Source of the DNA: Haloimpatiens lingqiaonensis | GTDB taxonomy: Bacteria > Bacillota > Clostridia > Clostridiales > Clostridiaceae | Assembly (NCBI RefSeq): GCF_044502415.1 | Contig: NZ_CP172402.1 | DNA length: 64,000 bases | Direction: 5' to 3' (one strand) | Part shown: positions 19,353-26,767 of the stretch, piece after piece | Position numbering within the stretch: position 1 is the stretch's first letter | How the letters are laid out: every line of letters begins with the position of its first letter | Made by a program: the position numbers and the translations under genes | The notes under the pieces: model-generated | Seen by the model: only the letters and a program-made list of their open reading frames with translations | Told to the model about the DNA's origin: nothing | Databases searched by the model: none

Positions 19353-21128
19353 ATGAAAGTTAAAGAAAGAGTTGAAGCGTTAAGAAACCTTATGAAACAA
19401 AAGGGAATGGATGCCTACATAGTTCCAAGCTTTGATGCTCACCAAAGTGAATATGTAGCAAATCACTGGAAGTCAAGAGAGTGGATATCTGGATTTACTG
19501 GTTCAGCAGGAACTGCAGTTATAACTCATGAGCAAAATGGTCTTTGGACAGATGGAAGATATTTCATACAGGCAGCTAAGCAATTAGAAGGATCAGGTAT
19601 AGATTTATTTAAAATGGGACAACCAAATGTGCCTACTTATGAAAATTGGCTTTATGATACTTTGAAAGAAGGAGCTGTAGTAGGCTTTGATGGAAGAGTA
19701 TTTTCTGTGGCAGCTGTTAGAAATATGGAGAAGAAGTTTGCTAAAAAAAATATTAAAATAATTTCTGACTATGATTTAATAGGTGAAATTTGGGCTGATA
19801 GACCAGAGATACCAAGAGAAGCTATCATATCTCATGCGGTGGAATTCGCAGGGAAATCAAGAGTGGATAAAATTAATGAAGTAAGAAAGCATATGAAAGA
19901 TTTAGGAGCTACAACATTCTTACTAACTAGTTTAGATGATATAGCTTGGCTTTTTAATATAAGAGGAAATGATGTTAATAATAATCCAGTGGTAACCTCT
20001 TATGCCTTAGTAAAAGAAGATAAAGCTTATGTTTTCATAGATAAAATAAAAATTTCAAAAGAAATAGAAGAAGAATTAAAAAATGATTCTGTAGAAGTTT
20101 TAGAATATAAAGAAATACAAAATTGTGTTAAAGCATTGAAGGATGAAAAAATTCTTTTTGATGCTAATAGAGTAAACTACTGGATATTCAATGCTATACC
20201 AGAAGGATGTAAAGCTATAGAAGAAGATAATATAACTTCTATGATGAAGGCTGTTAAAAGTAAAGAAGAAGTAGAAAATTTAAAGAAATGTCATGTAAGA
20301 GATGGCGTTGCCATGGTTAAATTTATGCGTTGGCTAAAAGAAAACCTAGGAAAAGAAGAAATTACAGAGATATCAGCTTCAGATAAACTTGAGAATTTTA
20401 GAAAAGAGCAAGAACACTTTATGGGCATAAGTTTTGACACTATAGCTGGACATAAGGATCATGCAGCTATGATGCATTACAAAGCTACGCCAGAAATAAC
20501 ATATAAATTAGATACAAAGGGATTTTTACTTGTGGATTCAGGTGGACAATATTTAGATGGAACTACAGATATAACAAGAACTTTTGTACTTGGACAATTG
20601 ACTGAAGAGGAAAAAAGAGATTATACATTAGTTTTAAAAGGAAATATAGCATTATCAAGAACTAAATTCTTGTATGGATGCACTGGAACACATTTAGATG
20701 CTATAGCTAGACAGCCAATTTGGGAATATGGCATAGACTATAAGTGTGGAACAGGCCATGGTGTTGGATATTTCTTAAATGTACATGAAGGACCACATAG
20801 AATAAGTCCAGCTTTCAACTCTGTAAAATTAGAAGAAGGCATGATAATAACTAATGAACCAGGTATATATATAGAAGGCAAACATGGAATTAGAATAGAA
20901 AATGAGCTTTTAGTGCTTAAGGATGAAAGCACTGAATTTGGACAATTTATGAAATTTGAATCTGTAACTTATTGTCCAATAGATTTAGATGGAGTAGTTG
21001 TAGACTTGCTTTCAAAAGAAGAAAAAGCTTGGTTAAATTCTTACCACAAAATGGTTTTTGAAAAATTATCACCATGCTTAAATGAAGAAGAAAAACAATG
21101 GTTAGCTAGGGAAACAAGGGAAATTTAG
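19353..21128 (+). CDS. Xaa-Pro aminopeptidase (M24B)
   Basis: A 591-residue three-domain aminopeptidase P that removes N-terminal residues preceding proline. Two creatinase-like N-terminal domains (SGFTGSAGTAVIT...LWTDGRYF near 48-70) precede the pita-bread catalytic domain. Metal ligands are visible: VDSGGQYLDGTTDITRTF (two Asp), GTGHGVGYFLNVHEGPH (His), TNEPGIY (Glu) and IRIENEL (Glu). It matches the long (~600-residue) eukaryote-like class. It starts after AGGAGGCG. No signal peptide is seen, so it is cytosolic; it fits peptide-based nutrition of clostridia. A terminator follows. Confidence 0.95.
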   Translation: MKVKERVEALRNLMKQKGMDAYIVPSFDAHQSEYVANHWKSREWISGFTGSAGTAVITHEQNGLWTDGRYFIQAAKQLEGSGIDLFKMGQPNVPTYENWLYDTLKEGAVVGFDGRVFSVAAVRNMEKKFAKKNIKIISDYDLIGEIWADRPEIPREAIISHAVEFAGKSRVDKINEVRKHMKDLGATTFLLTSLDDIAWLFNIRGNDVNNNPVVTSYALVKEDKAYVFIDKIKISKEIEEELKNDSVEVLEYKEIQNCVKALKDEKILFDANRVNYWIFNAIPEGCKAIEEDNITSMMKAVKSKEEVENLKKCHVRDGVAMVKFMRWLKENLGKEEITEISASDKLENFRKEQEHFMGISFDTIAGHKDHAAMMHYKATPEITYKLDTKGFLLVDSGGQYLDGTTDITRTFVLGQLTEEEKRDYTLVLKGNIALSRTKFLYGCTGTHLDAIARQPIWEYGIDYKCGTGHGVGYFLNVHEGPHRISPAFNSVKLEEGMIITNEPGIYIEGKHGIRIENELLVLKDESTEFGQFMKFESVTYCPIDLDGVVVDLLSKEEKAWLNSYHKMVFEKLSPCLNEEEKQWLARETREI

Positions 21129-21150
21129 GTTGAGGTAAGAGGTAAGAAGT

Positions 21151-21199
21151 AAGAAGTAGAATTTTTATCTGGGGAGATAAGATTCTACTTCTTTTTTTA
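21151..21199 (+). terminator. Intrinsic terminator after pepP
   Basis: AAGAAGTAGAATTTTTATCT pairs with AGATAAGATTCTACTTCTT and is followed by a long T run. Confidence 0.88.
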
Positions 21200-21457
21200 T
21201 TTTTATTTTTGTTAGAATAAAAAACCAAATTGAATGTTGTAAATGAATAAAATTCATTCTGAAGGAATGGGGGATGAAGAGAGAATATCATTTTTATAAA
21301 CTTAAATTATATATTTTTACAAATAGTATAATTAAATACAATAATAATGTTAAAATTAATATAAAATGATATAAAAAGTAATAAAAAAATGACTAGATGT
21401 ATATAAAGATCATAGAATATATAAAAATCATATGCTATGAAAAAATGTAAAAAAAAA
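21200..21457. other. Very AT-rich region upstream of oppA
   Basis: No gene or clear RNA is seen. It would be the natural place for an operator or for an RNA-guided repressor target upstream of the oppA promoter. Confidence 0.4.
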
Positions 21458-21486
21458 TTGACAAGTATATATAAATATGATATATT
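21458..21486 (+). promoter_or_regulatory. Strong σA-type promoter for oppA
   Basis: TTGACA at 21458-21463, a 17-base spacer and TATATT at 21481-21486. The start site would be near 21493, leaving a ~125-base leader before the oppA ATG. Confidence 0.8.
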
Positions 21487-21616
21487 ATTTAAAAATGAAC
21501 CTGAGTTTAAACAAATACTCAAATGAAAGAAAATTTCTGCTTTTAAAATTGATTTTTATTGTATCCATGAAAATTCAATGATGGATATAAAAGAGAGATA
21601 AAAAGGGGGCATTAAA

Positions 21617-23305
21617 ATGAAAAGTAAAAAATTATTGGCGTTAGTATTGGGAACAACTTTATTGGTTACTTCAGGATTGGTGGGCTGTGGAAAGAAAAGT
21701 ACAGATGATAAGCAAGCTACAGCTAGTAAAATGGACAAGGACCAATACTTAAATTTAATCCTAGGTGCAGAGCCAAAATCATTGGATGCATCAAAATCAA
21801 CGGATTTATATTCTTCTCAAATACTTACAGAAATAAATGAGGGACTTACAAGAATTGAACAGGATAAGGATGGAAAGGATGTAATTAAAGCTGCAGGTGC
21901 AGAAAAATGGGAACATAACGAAGATGGTACTGTTTGGACATTCTATTTAAGAGACTATCAATGGAGTGATGGTAAGAAAGTAACAGCTAAAGATTTTGAA
22001 TATGGTATAAAAAGAACATTAGACCCAAAGATAGGTTCAGGCTATGCATTTCTACTATCACCAATTAAAAATGCAGATGAATACAATGGAGGAAAAGCAA
22101 CAGCAGATTCAGTAGGAGTTAAGGCAAAGGATGATAAAACATTAGAAATAACTCTTAAACAGCCATGTGCATACTTCTTGGATTTAACTTATTTTAAGGT
22201 AATGTTGCCTCAAAGACAGGATATAGTAGAAAAGCATGGTGATAAATATGGATCAGAGGCTAATACTATGGTATCTTCTGGACCATTTGTGTTAAAAGAG
22301 TGGACTCACAACAGTAAAGTTATTCTTGAAAAGAATGACAAATACTGGGATAAAGATAGTGTTAAATTATCAAAGGTAACAATGAATATTATAAAAGATG
22401 AAAATGCAAGATACAATTCATTATACAATGGCAATATAGACTCTTTGGGGGTTAGTAAGCCAGAGTGGATAAAGAAATTTGATGATACAGGTAAATTTAA
22501 TGTGTTGAAGAGCTATGATCCATCAACAAACTATAATTTCTTTAATACTAAGGATAAATTATTTAGCAATGCAAATGTTAGAAAGGCATTTTCTATTGCC
22601 ACAAATAGAGAAGATATGGCTAATGTAATATTTAAAGGTATAAATGAAGCTGCTTATGGATGGGCACCACCATCACTACAATTAGGCGGAAAAGACTTTA
22701 GAGAGTTAGTTGGAGAAGAGCCAATAAAGAAATTAGTTGAAGAAAATAAAGATGCAAAAGCTTTATTAGTTAAGGGATTAAAAGAGCTTGGTATGTCAGA
22801 GGATCCAGCTAAATTAAATGTTACAATGTTATTTGCAGGTACAGATCAGTGGTATAGAACATATGCAGAATATATGCAACAAATGTACAAGAAGAACTTA
22901 GGAATAGATTTAAAAGCTGAATATGTTGAATGGCCAGTATTCCAAAAGAGAACTGATGAAATGCAATATCAATTAGCAGGTATGGCTTGGACAGGAGACT
23001 ATAATGACCCTAATACATTCTTTGATATGTGGATGACAGATGCAGGTATAGTTCCAACTGGATGGTCAAATAAGAAATACGACGATTTAGTTAAAACTGG
23101 TATGAAATCTTTAGATGAAAAGGAAAGATTGGAAGCATATAAAGAAGCAGAAAAAATATTACTTTATGAAGATGCTATTATAGTTCCAACAGTTTATAGA
23201 AAGAGAAACACTTACAGATACAAATATGTTAAGAATTTAATGAGTCCTTTATTTGGTAGTGGTGTAGAAATTAAATATGCTTACACTGAAGGAAGAGAAA
23301 AATAA
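21617..23305 (+). CDS. oppA: Oligopeptide ABC transporter substrate-binding lipoprotein OppA
   Basis: A 562-residue family 5 solute-binding protein. Signal peptide and lipobox LVGC (Cys about 24) give a membrane-anchored lipoprotein. The hallmark TVWTFYLRDYQWSDGKKVTAKDFEYGIKR is present near 97-125, as are the ARYNSLYNGNIDS and NVRKAFSIATNRE segments of peptide-binding proteins. It is an orphan: no permease or ATPase genes adjoin it, so it must use an Opp system elsewhere. Directly downstream lie a structured leader and a nuclease-dead TnpB-like gene, an arrangement reminiscent of opp-associated TldR loci. Confidence 0.93.
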   Translation: MKSKKLLALVLGTTLLVTSGLVGCGKKSTDDKQATASKMDKDQYLNLILGAEPKSLDASKSTDLYSSQILTEINEGLTRIEQDKDGKDVIKAAGAEKWEHNEDGTVWTFYLRDYQWSDGKKVTAKDFEYGIKRTLDPKIGSGYAFLLSPIKNADEYNGGKATADSVGVKAKDDKTLEITLKQPCAYFLDLTYFKVMLPQRQDIVEKHGDKYGSEANTMVSSGPFVLKEWTHNSKVILEKNDKYWDKDSVKLSKVTMNIIKDENARYNSLYNGNIDSLGVSKPEWIKKFDDTGKFNVLKSYDPSTNYNFFNTKDKLFSNANVRKAFSIATNREDMANVIFKGINEAAYGWAPPSLQLGGKDFRELVGEEPIKKLVEENKDAKALLVKGLKELGMSEDPAKLNVTMLFAGTDQWYRTYAEYMQQMYKKNLGIDLKAEYVEWPVFQKRTDEMQYQLAGMAWTGDYNDPNTFFDMWMTDAGIVPTGWSNKKYDDLVKTGMKSLDEKERLEAYKEAEKILLYEDAIIVPTVYRKRNTYRYKYVKNLMSPLFGSGVEIKYAYTEGREK

Positions 23306-23420
23306 TAAGCATAACAACTGAATAAATAGAAAAATTAAAATATTTTGTTAAAAAGTTAATTTTCCTATGGACATTCAATTATATTAGTGTTACAATTTCA
23401 TTGTAAGATAAATTAAATAT

Positions 23421-23525
23421 TTGGTTAGGCACGAAGGTTTAACCAATTGGTTAGTTCGCGTATGAGCTGACCTATATACCGAATTAAGACCACGAAGGTA
23501 GAGAATATTTCTCTACCTTTTTTTA
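23421..23525 (+). promoter_or_regulatory. Structured leader with terminator, resembling the guanidine-IV (mepA) riboswitch
   Basis: Three parts are visible. Hairpin 1 (TTGGTTA 23421-23427 with TAACCAA 23440-23446) has a loop containing ACGAAG. Hairpin 2 (GGTTAG 23449-23454 with CTGACC 23467-23472) has a loop starting TTCG, complementary to CGAA of loop 1, so the loops could kiss. Then GACCACGAAGGT (about 23488-23499) overlaps the 5' arm of an intrinsic terminator (GGTAGAGA/TCTCTACC, seven T). This is a transcriptional riboswitch layout. From memory the ACGAAG/CCACGAAGG pattern fits the guanidine-IV class, but I could not compare with a model. It controls the TnpB-like gene. Confidence 0.5.
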
Positions 23526-23555
23526 TTACTATCAGAGCAAAAGGAGGTGTTGTTT

Positions 23556-24635
23556 GTGAAAAAAAGTTCTCTCTTAAACAAAGGTTATAAGTTCAGGATT
23601 TATCCTAATAATGAACAAATAGCTAAAATTGAAGGAAATTTTGGCTGTGCAAGATTTGTTTATAATTATTATTTATCTCAGAGGATTGGAGCCTATAACT
23701 CTGAAGGTAAAACTATAGGATATCTAGAACAACAAAATCATCTTCCCTTATTAAAAAAACATTATCCCTGGCTAAAAGTAGCAGACAGCACTTCTTTGCA
23801 AATATCAATTAGGAATTTAGATAAGGCCTTTCAAAATTTTTTCAACAATAAGGCCTTTGGATTTCCTAATTTTAAGAGAAAAAAAAGCCTAAGAAAGTGT
23901 TACACTGTAAATTGTGTTAACTCTAATATAGCAGTGAAGAATGGAAAAATAAAATTGCCTAAACTTAAATGGGTAGAGGCAAAGGTTCATAGAAAAGTCG
24001 AAGGAAGAATAATAAGTGCTACTGTTATTAAGAACTCCAGTGGAAGATATTATGTATCTATAATAACAGAACAGAAAAAGCGTGAGATTTCTTTTATAGA
24101 AGGGGAGAATATAGTAAGCCTTCAAATGAAAGATTTTATTAACATAAGCAATGAGGAAAGCATTTATTATTTTAAATATATAAAAAAAATAAGTAAATTA
24201 GAAATAAAATTGCTTAGAAAAGAAAAAGAAAGCAACAATAGAAAAAAATTAGAGAAGCAAATAGGAAAGCTTTATGAAAAAGTTCAAAATAAGAGAGATG
24301 ACTTTTTACATAATCTTTCAAAAAATATAGTTGATGAAAATCAAATCATATATATTCAGGAAGCTAATGTAAAAGGAGAAAAATCTTCTGTAAAAGACTA
24401 TCAAAATTTAAAAAGCTTTTCTTGGAGTAAGTTTTGTAAGTTTTTAGAGTATAAGAGTTCTTGGTATAATAGAAGCCTTATTTACGTAGAGAATAATGAT
24501 AATTATTTCAATTTAAATTATGGCCAAAAGTTACTAAATACCAATATTCCAATTAATTTTGGAGATAAAATTAATGTAACTCTTATGAAAAAAATTTTGC
24601 ACCCACATTCTTTTAAATATACGGGGATTTTATAA
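23556..24635 (+). CDS. Nuclease-dead TnpB-like protein (TldR-like RNA-guided repressor candidate)
   Basis: A 359-residue protein starting at GTG 23556, eight bases after AGGAGG. The N-terminal half is a normal OrfB/TnpB RNA- and DNA-binding region (YKFRIYPNNEQ, GCARFVYNYYLSQRI, GFPNFKRKKS, IKLPKL, GRIISATVIKNSSGRYYVS). RuvC-I, normally GIDLGLKDF, is IVSLQMKDF, so the catalytic Asp is Ser. RuvC-II, normally IEDLNVKG, is IQEANVKG, so Glu is Gln. After YVENNDNYF the zinc-finger cysteines and the RuvC-III Asp are absent. The reading frame is nonetheless intact, with a good ribosome site and a regulated leader. No TnpA is nearby. This pattern is that of TldR proteins, which use a guide RNA to block promoters. 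Simple decay of a transposon gene is the alternative. Confidence 0.75.
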   Translation: MKKSSLLNKGYKFRIYPNNEQIAKIEGNFGCARFVYNYYLSQRIGAYNSEGKTIGYLEQQNHLPLLKKHYPWLKVADSTSLQISIRNLDKAFQNFFNNKAFGFPNFKRKKSLRKCYTVNCVNSNIAVKNGKIKLPKLKWVEAKVHRKVEGRIISATVIKNSSGRYYVSIITEQKKREISFIEGENIVSLQMKDFINISNEESIYYFKYIKKISKLEIKLLRKEKESNNRKKLEKQIGKLYEKVQNKRDDFLHNLSKNIVDENQIIYIQEANVKGEKSSVKDYQNLKSFSWSKFCKFLEYKSSWYNRSLIYVENNDNYFNLNYGQKLLNTNIPINFGDKINVTLMKKILHPHSFKYTGIL

Positions 24636-24790
24636 TCCCCCAGTTTTACCCAAGCTTTATTTGGTTTTTACCGTAGGGCCTACGGGATATAAAGCCTATG
24701 GAGTTTAAGGACGTTGAAGTAGGAAAAGTTTCTAAGGTCATTATAGGGTTTCAGAGCTTATATTTTATGATTTTATAATCAACATATAAG
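24617..24790 (+). ncRNA. Candidate guide RNA (ωRNA-like) of the dead TnpB
   Basis: TnpB and TldR guide RNAs overlap and follow the 3' end of the gene. Here a GGGGATT/AATCCCC hairpin (24623-24640) overlaps the stop codon, a CCGTAGG/CCTACGG hairpin follows (24671-24685), then a conserved-looking GCCTATGGAGTTTAAGGACG, GTTGAAGTAGGAAAAG and TCATTATAGGGTTTCA, as in clostridial IS605 right ends. The scaffold may end near 24752, with the guide beginning AGAGCTTATATTTTATG. The boundary is a guess; no convincing target was found by eye in the window. Confidence 0.45.
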
Positions 24791-25015
24791 AGTTAGTAAA
24801 ACCTTTATGATTATTAGAATGCCTTTGAGAATAATTTTCTAAATTGAGGAAGGCCACTTATAGTAAAAATTTATATAATTCATTACAATAAAACCTCTGT
24901 TGTTTATCTAGGAGGATGAATTGTACTTTTAATTCATATAAGGAATATACAGCATAAAATTGAATAAAATTTTTAGTTTCATATGGTATTTAAAAAACAA
25001 GCATACAAAAAACAT

Positions 25016-25044
25016 TTGACAGAGTTAAAGTTTTGCATTAAAAT
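25016..25044 (+). promoter_or_regulatory. Promoter of the carAB attenuator
   Basis: TTGACA at 25016-25021, a 17-base spacer and TAAAAT at 25039-25044. Confidence 0.8.
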
Positions 25045-25124
25045 AATAAAAAAAATTAATTTAAATACACTAAAATGTATAAACTTTAATTTAGTTGTAT
25101 ACTAAACAACAGATGAATTGCTTT

Positions 25125-25310
25125 AAATTGGTCCTGTGAGGCCAGAAAGGAGGAAGGATTATGTTTTTTTGTGGTGCATTTTTAAAGAAAAATACCAGCA
25201 TAGTAAATTCAAAAATCATAATTAGTAAATTTCATGAAAAATTAAATGAAGATATGAATAATAGCAGGATAGTAGGAAAATTTTAAGATTTTCTTTACTA
25301 TCCTTTTTGT
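25125..25310 (+). promoter_or_regulatory. PyrR-type attenuator of the carAB operon
   Basis: TTGGTCCTGTGAGGCCAGA (25128-25146) matches the PyrR binding-loop consensus, in which TCC-G-GAGG is conserved. About 120 bases later an intrinsic terminator is formed by GGATAGTAGGAAAAT (from 25267) and the complement ending TACTATCC (to about 25303), followed by TTTTTG. In Firmicutes UMP-bound PyrR favours this terminator, shutting off pyrimidine genes. Confidence 0.7.
25161..25286 (+). CDS. Small leader ORF inside the carAB attenuator
   Basis: A 41-residue frame (MFFCGAFLKKNT...NNSRIVGKF) starts five bases after AAAGGAGGAAGG, an excellent ribosome site lying directly after the PyrR-binding sequence. 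Its stop (25284-25286) lies within the loop of the terminator. Ribosomes finishing this peptide would cover the 5' arm of the terminator, so translation could itself affect attenuation. Translation is not proven, and the codons show no obvious regulatory bias except an early run of T. Confidence 0.5.
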   Translation: MFFCGAFLKKNTSIVNSKIIISKFHEKLNEDMNNSRIVGKF

Positions 25311-25358
25311 TATTTTTTATATCAACTAAAGAAAAATTTACGTATCGGAGGAATGAAA

Positions 25359-26402
25359 TTGAAAGCTAATTTGATTTTAGAAAATGGTGTGGTATTTTCA
25401 GGAGAAGCCTTTGGATATTTAGAAGAGGCTGTGGGAGAAGTGGTTTTTAACACTGGAATGACGGGATATCAAGAGGTACTTACAGATCCTTCTTATTGGG
25501 GACAAATAGTTACTATGACTTATCCTTTGATAGGAAATTATGGGGTTAATTTAGAGGATTTGGAGTCTAAAAGTCCAAAGGTAAAGGGATTTATAGTTAA
25601 AGAATATTGTAAAAATCCTAGTAATTTTAGAGCTGAAATGAATCTAGACAGTTACTTAAAACAAAATAAGATAATAGGTCTTGAAAATATAGATACTAGA
25701 GCTTTAACTAAAGTTTTAAGAAACAGTGGAACCATGAGAGGTGTAATAGCCCTAGGGGAAATGAATAAGGAAGCGGTACAAGAGAAAATTAAAAGTTTTT
25801 CAAATGTGGATGCAGTTAAGAAAGTGACTGCTAAGGAAAAATACACTGTAGATGGTAGTGGTAAACACGTAGCTCTTATGGATTTTGGGGTAAAGGAAAA
25901 TATAATAAGATGCTTTAAAGAAAGAAATTGTAAAATAACAGTACTTCCAGCTTATACAAAGCCAGAAGAAATGCTTAATTTAAACCCAGATTTAATATTC
26001 TTATCCAATGGACCTGGAGATCCAGAGGATTTGCCAGAGATTATAGAAAATATAAAGGCTTTAGTGGGTAAAAAACCTATAGGAGGAATATGCCTTGGTC
26101 ATCAGCTTTTAGCATTAGCTCTCGGAGGAAGCACGGAAAAGCTGAAGTTTGGGCACAGGGGCTGCAATCATCCAGTGAAGGATTTAGAGAGAAATAGAGT
26201 TTATATAACCTCTCAAAATCATGGCTATGTGGTGAAAGAAATGCCAGAGAATATGGTGGTTACCCATGTAAGCTTAAATGACGGATTTATAGAGGGCATG
26301 AGAAGTATAAAACAACGTATATTTAGTGTGCAGTATCATCCAGAAGCAAGTCCTGGACCTATAGAAAATCAATATTTATTTGATGAATTTTTAAATTTAT
26401 AG
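25359..26402 (+). CDS. carA: Carbamoyl phosphate synthase small subunit
   Basis: The glutamine-hydrolysing subunit, which delivers ammonia to CarB for carbamoyl phosphate in pyrimidine and arginine synthesis. TTG 25359 is preferred (GGAGG seven bases upstream; the protein then starts MKANLILENG as in relatives) over ATG 25353, which touches the Shine-Dalgarno. Length is 347 residues. The amidotransferase nucleophile Cys is in GGICLGHQLLALALGG, and the His/Glu pair is in QYHPEASPGP. The N-terminal domain has VVFNTGMTGYQEVLTDPSY. It is separated from carB by 365 bases containing a dispersed repeat. Confidence 0.95.
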   Translation: MKANLILENGVVFSGEAFGYLEEAVGEVVFNTGMTGYQEVLTDPSYWGQIVTMTYPLIGNYGVNLEDLESKSPKVKGFIVKEYCKNPSNFRAEMNLDSYLKQNKIIGLENIDTRALTKVLRNSGTMRGVIALGEMNKEAVQEKIKSFSNVDAVKKVTAKEKYTVDGSGKHVALMDFGVKENIIRCFKERNCKITVLPAYTKPEEMLNLNPDLIFLSNGPGDPEDLPEIIENIKALVGKKPIGGICLGHQLLALALGGSTEKLKFGHRGCNHPVKDLERNRVYITSQNHGYVVKEMPENMVVTHVSLNDGFIEGMRSIKQRIFSVQYHPEASPGPIENQYLFDEFLNL

Positions 26403-26447
26403 ATTAAGAAATGCTTAAAAAGATATAAAGCAAAACTGTATATCTAA

Positions 26448-26582
26448 TTTATCCGATGACTACCTGCCGTAACACTCCCACTTCTAACAAAGTGGGAGAT
26501 AACGGCAGCTACGTACCTGGATAACGATCTCTAACCTTCAGTTGGAGTAAAAACTCCATCTGAAGGTTAGAGATCTGTTTAT
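26448..26582 (-). repeat. 135-nt two-hairpin dispersed repeat, copy 5
   Basis: Minus orientation, between carA and carB and therefore inside the presumed operon. Both hairpins are intact. AAACTCCATCTGAAGGTTAGAG marks one arm. Confidence 0.95.
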
Positions 26583-26767
26583 ATCTAAGATTAACGATTA
26601 ATTTAATCTTCGCAGTAATAGATAAAAATTTAAAATTCAAAATTTAGAATGAGGGACAAAACTCCCTTGGGAGCTATTTGAAGTTGAGGGTTTGGAATTG
26701 AAAGAGAAATATTTTCAAATAGAAGCGCAGGCAAAAATATGATGATTTTCAATAGGAGGAATTTAAT
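26583..26767. other. Short spacer before carB with repeat fragments
   Basis: TTAATCTTCGCAGTAATAGATAAAAAT (split match, about 26605-26630) resembles the MITE left end, followed by an AAAACTCCCTTGGGAG hairpin near 26655. GGAGG for carB is at 26756-26760. Confidence 0.4.

Noticed and set aside
24900..24960. Tiny frame MNCTFNSYKEYTA after AGGAGG
   Set aside because: Thirteen codons with no context or conservation to judge; too little to call a gene.
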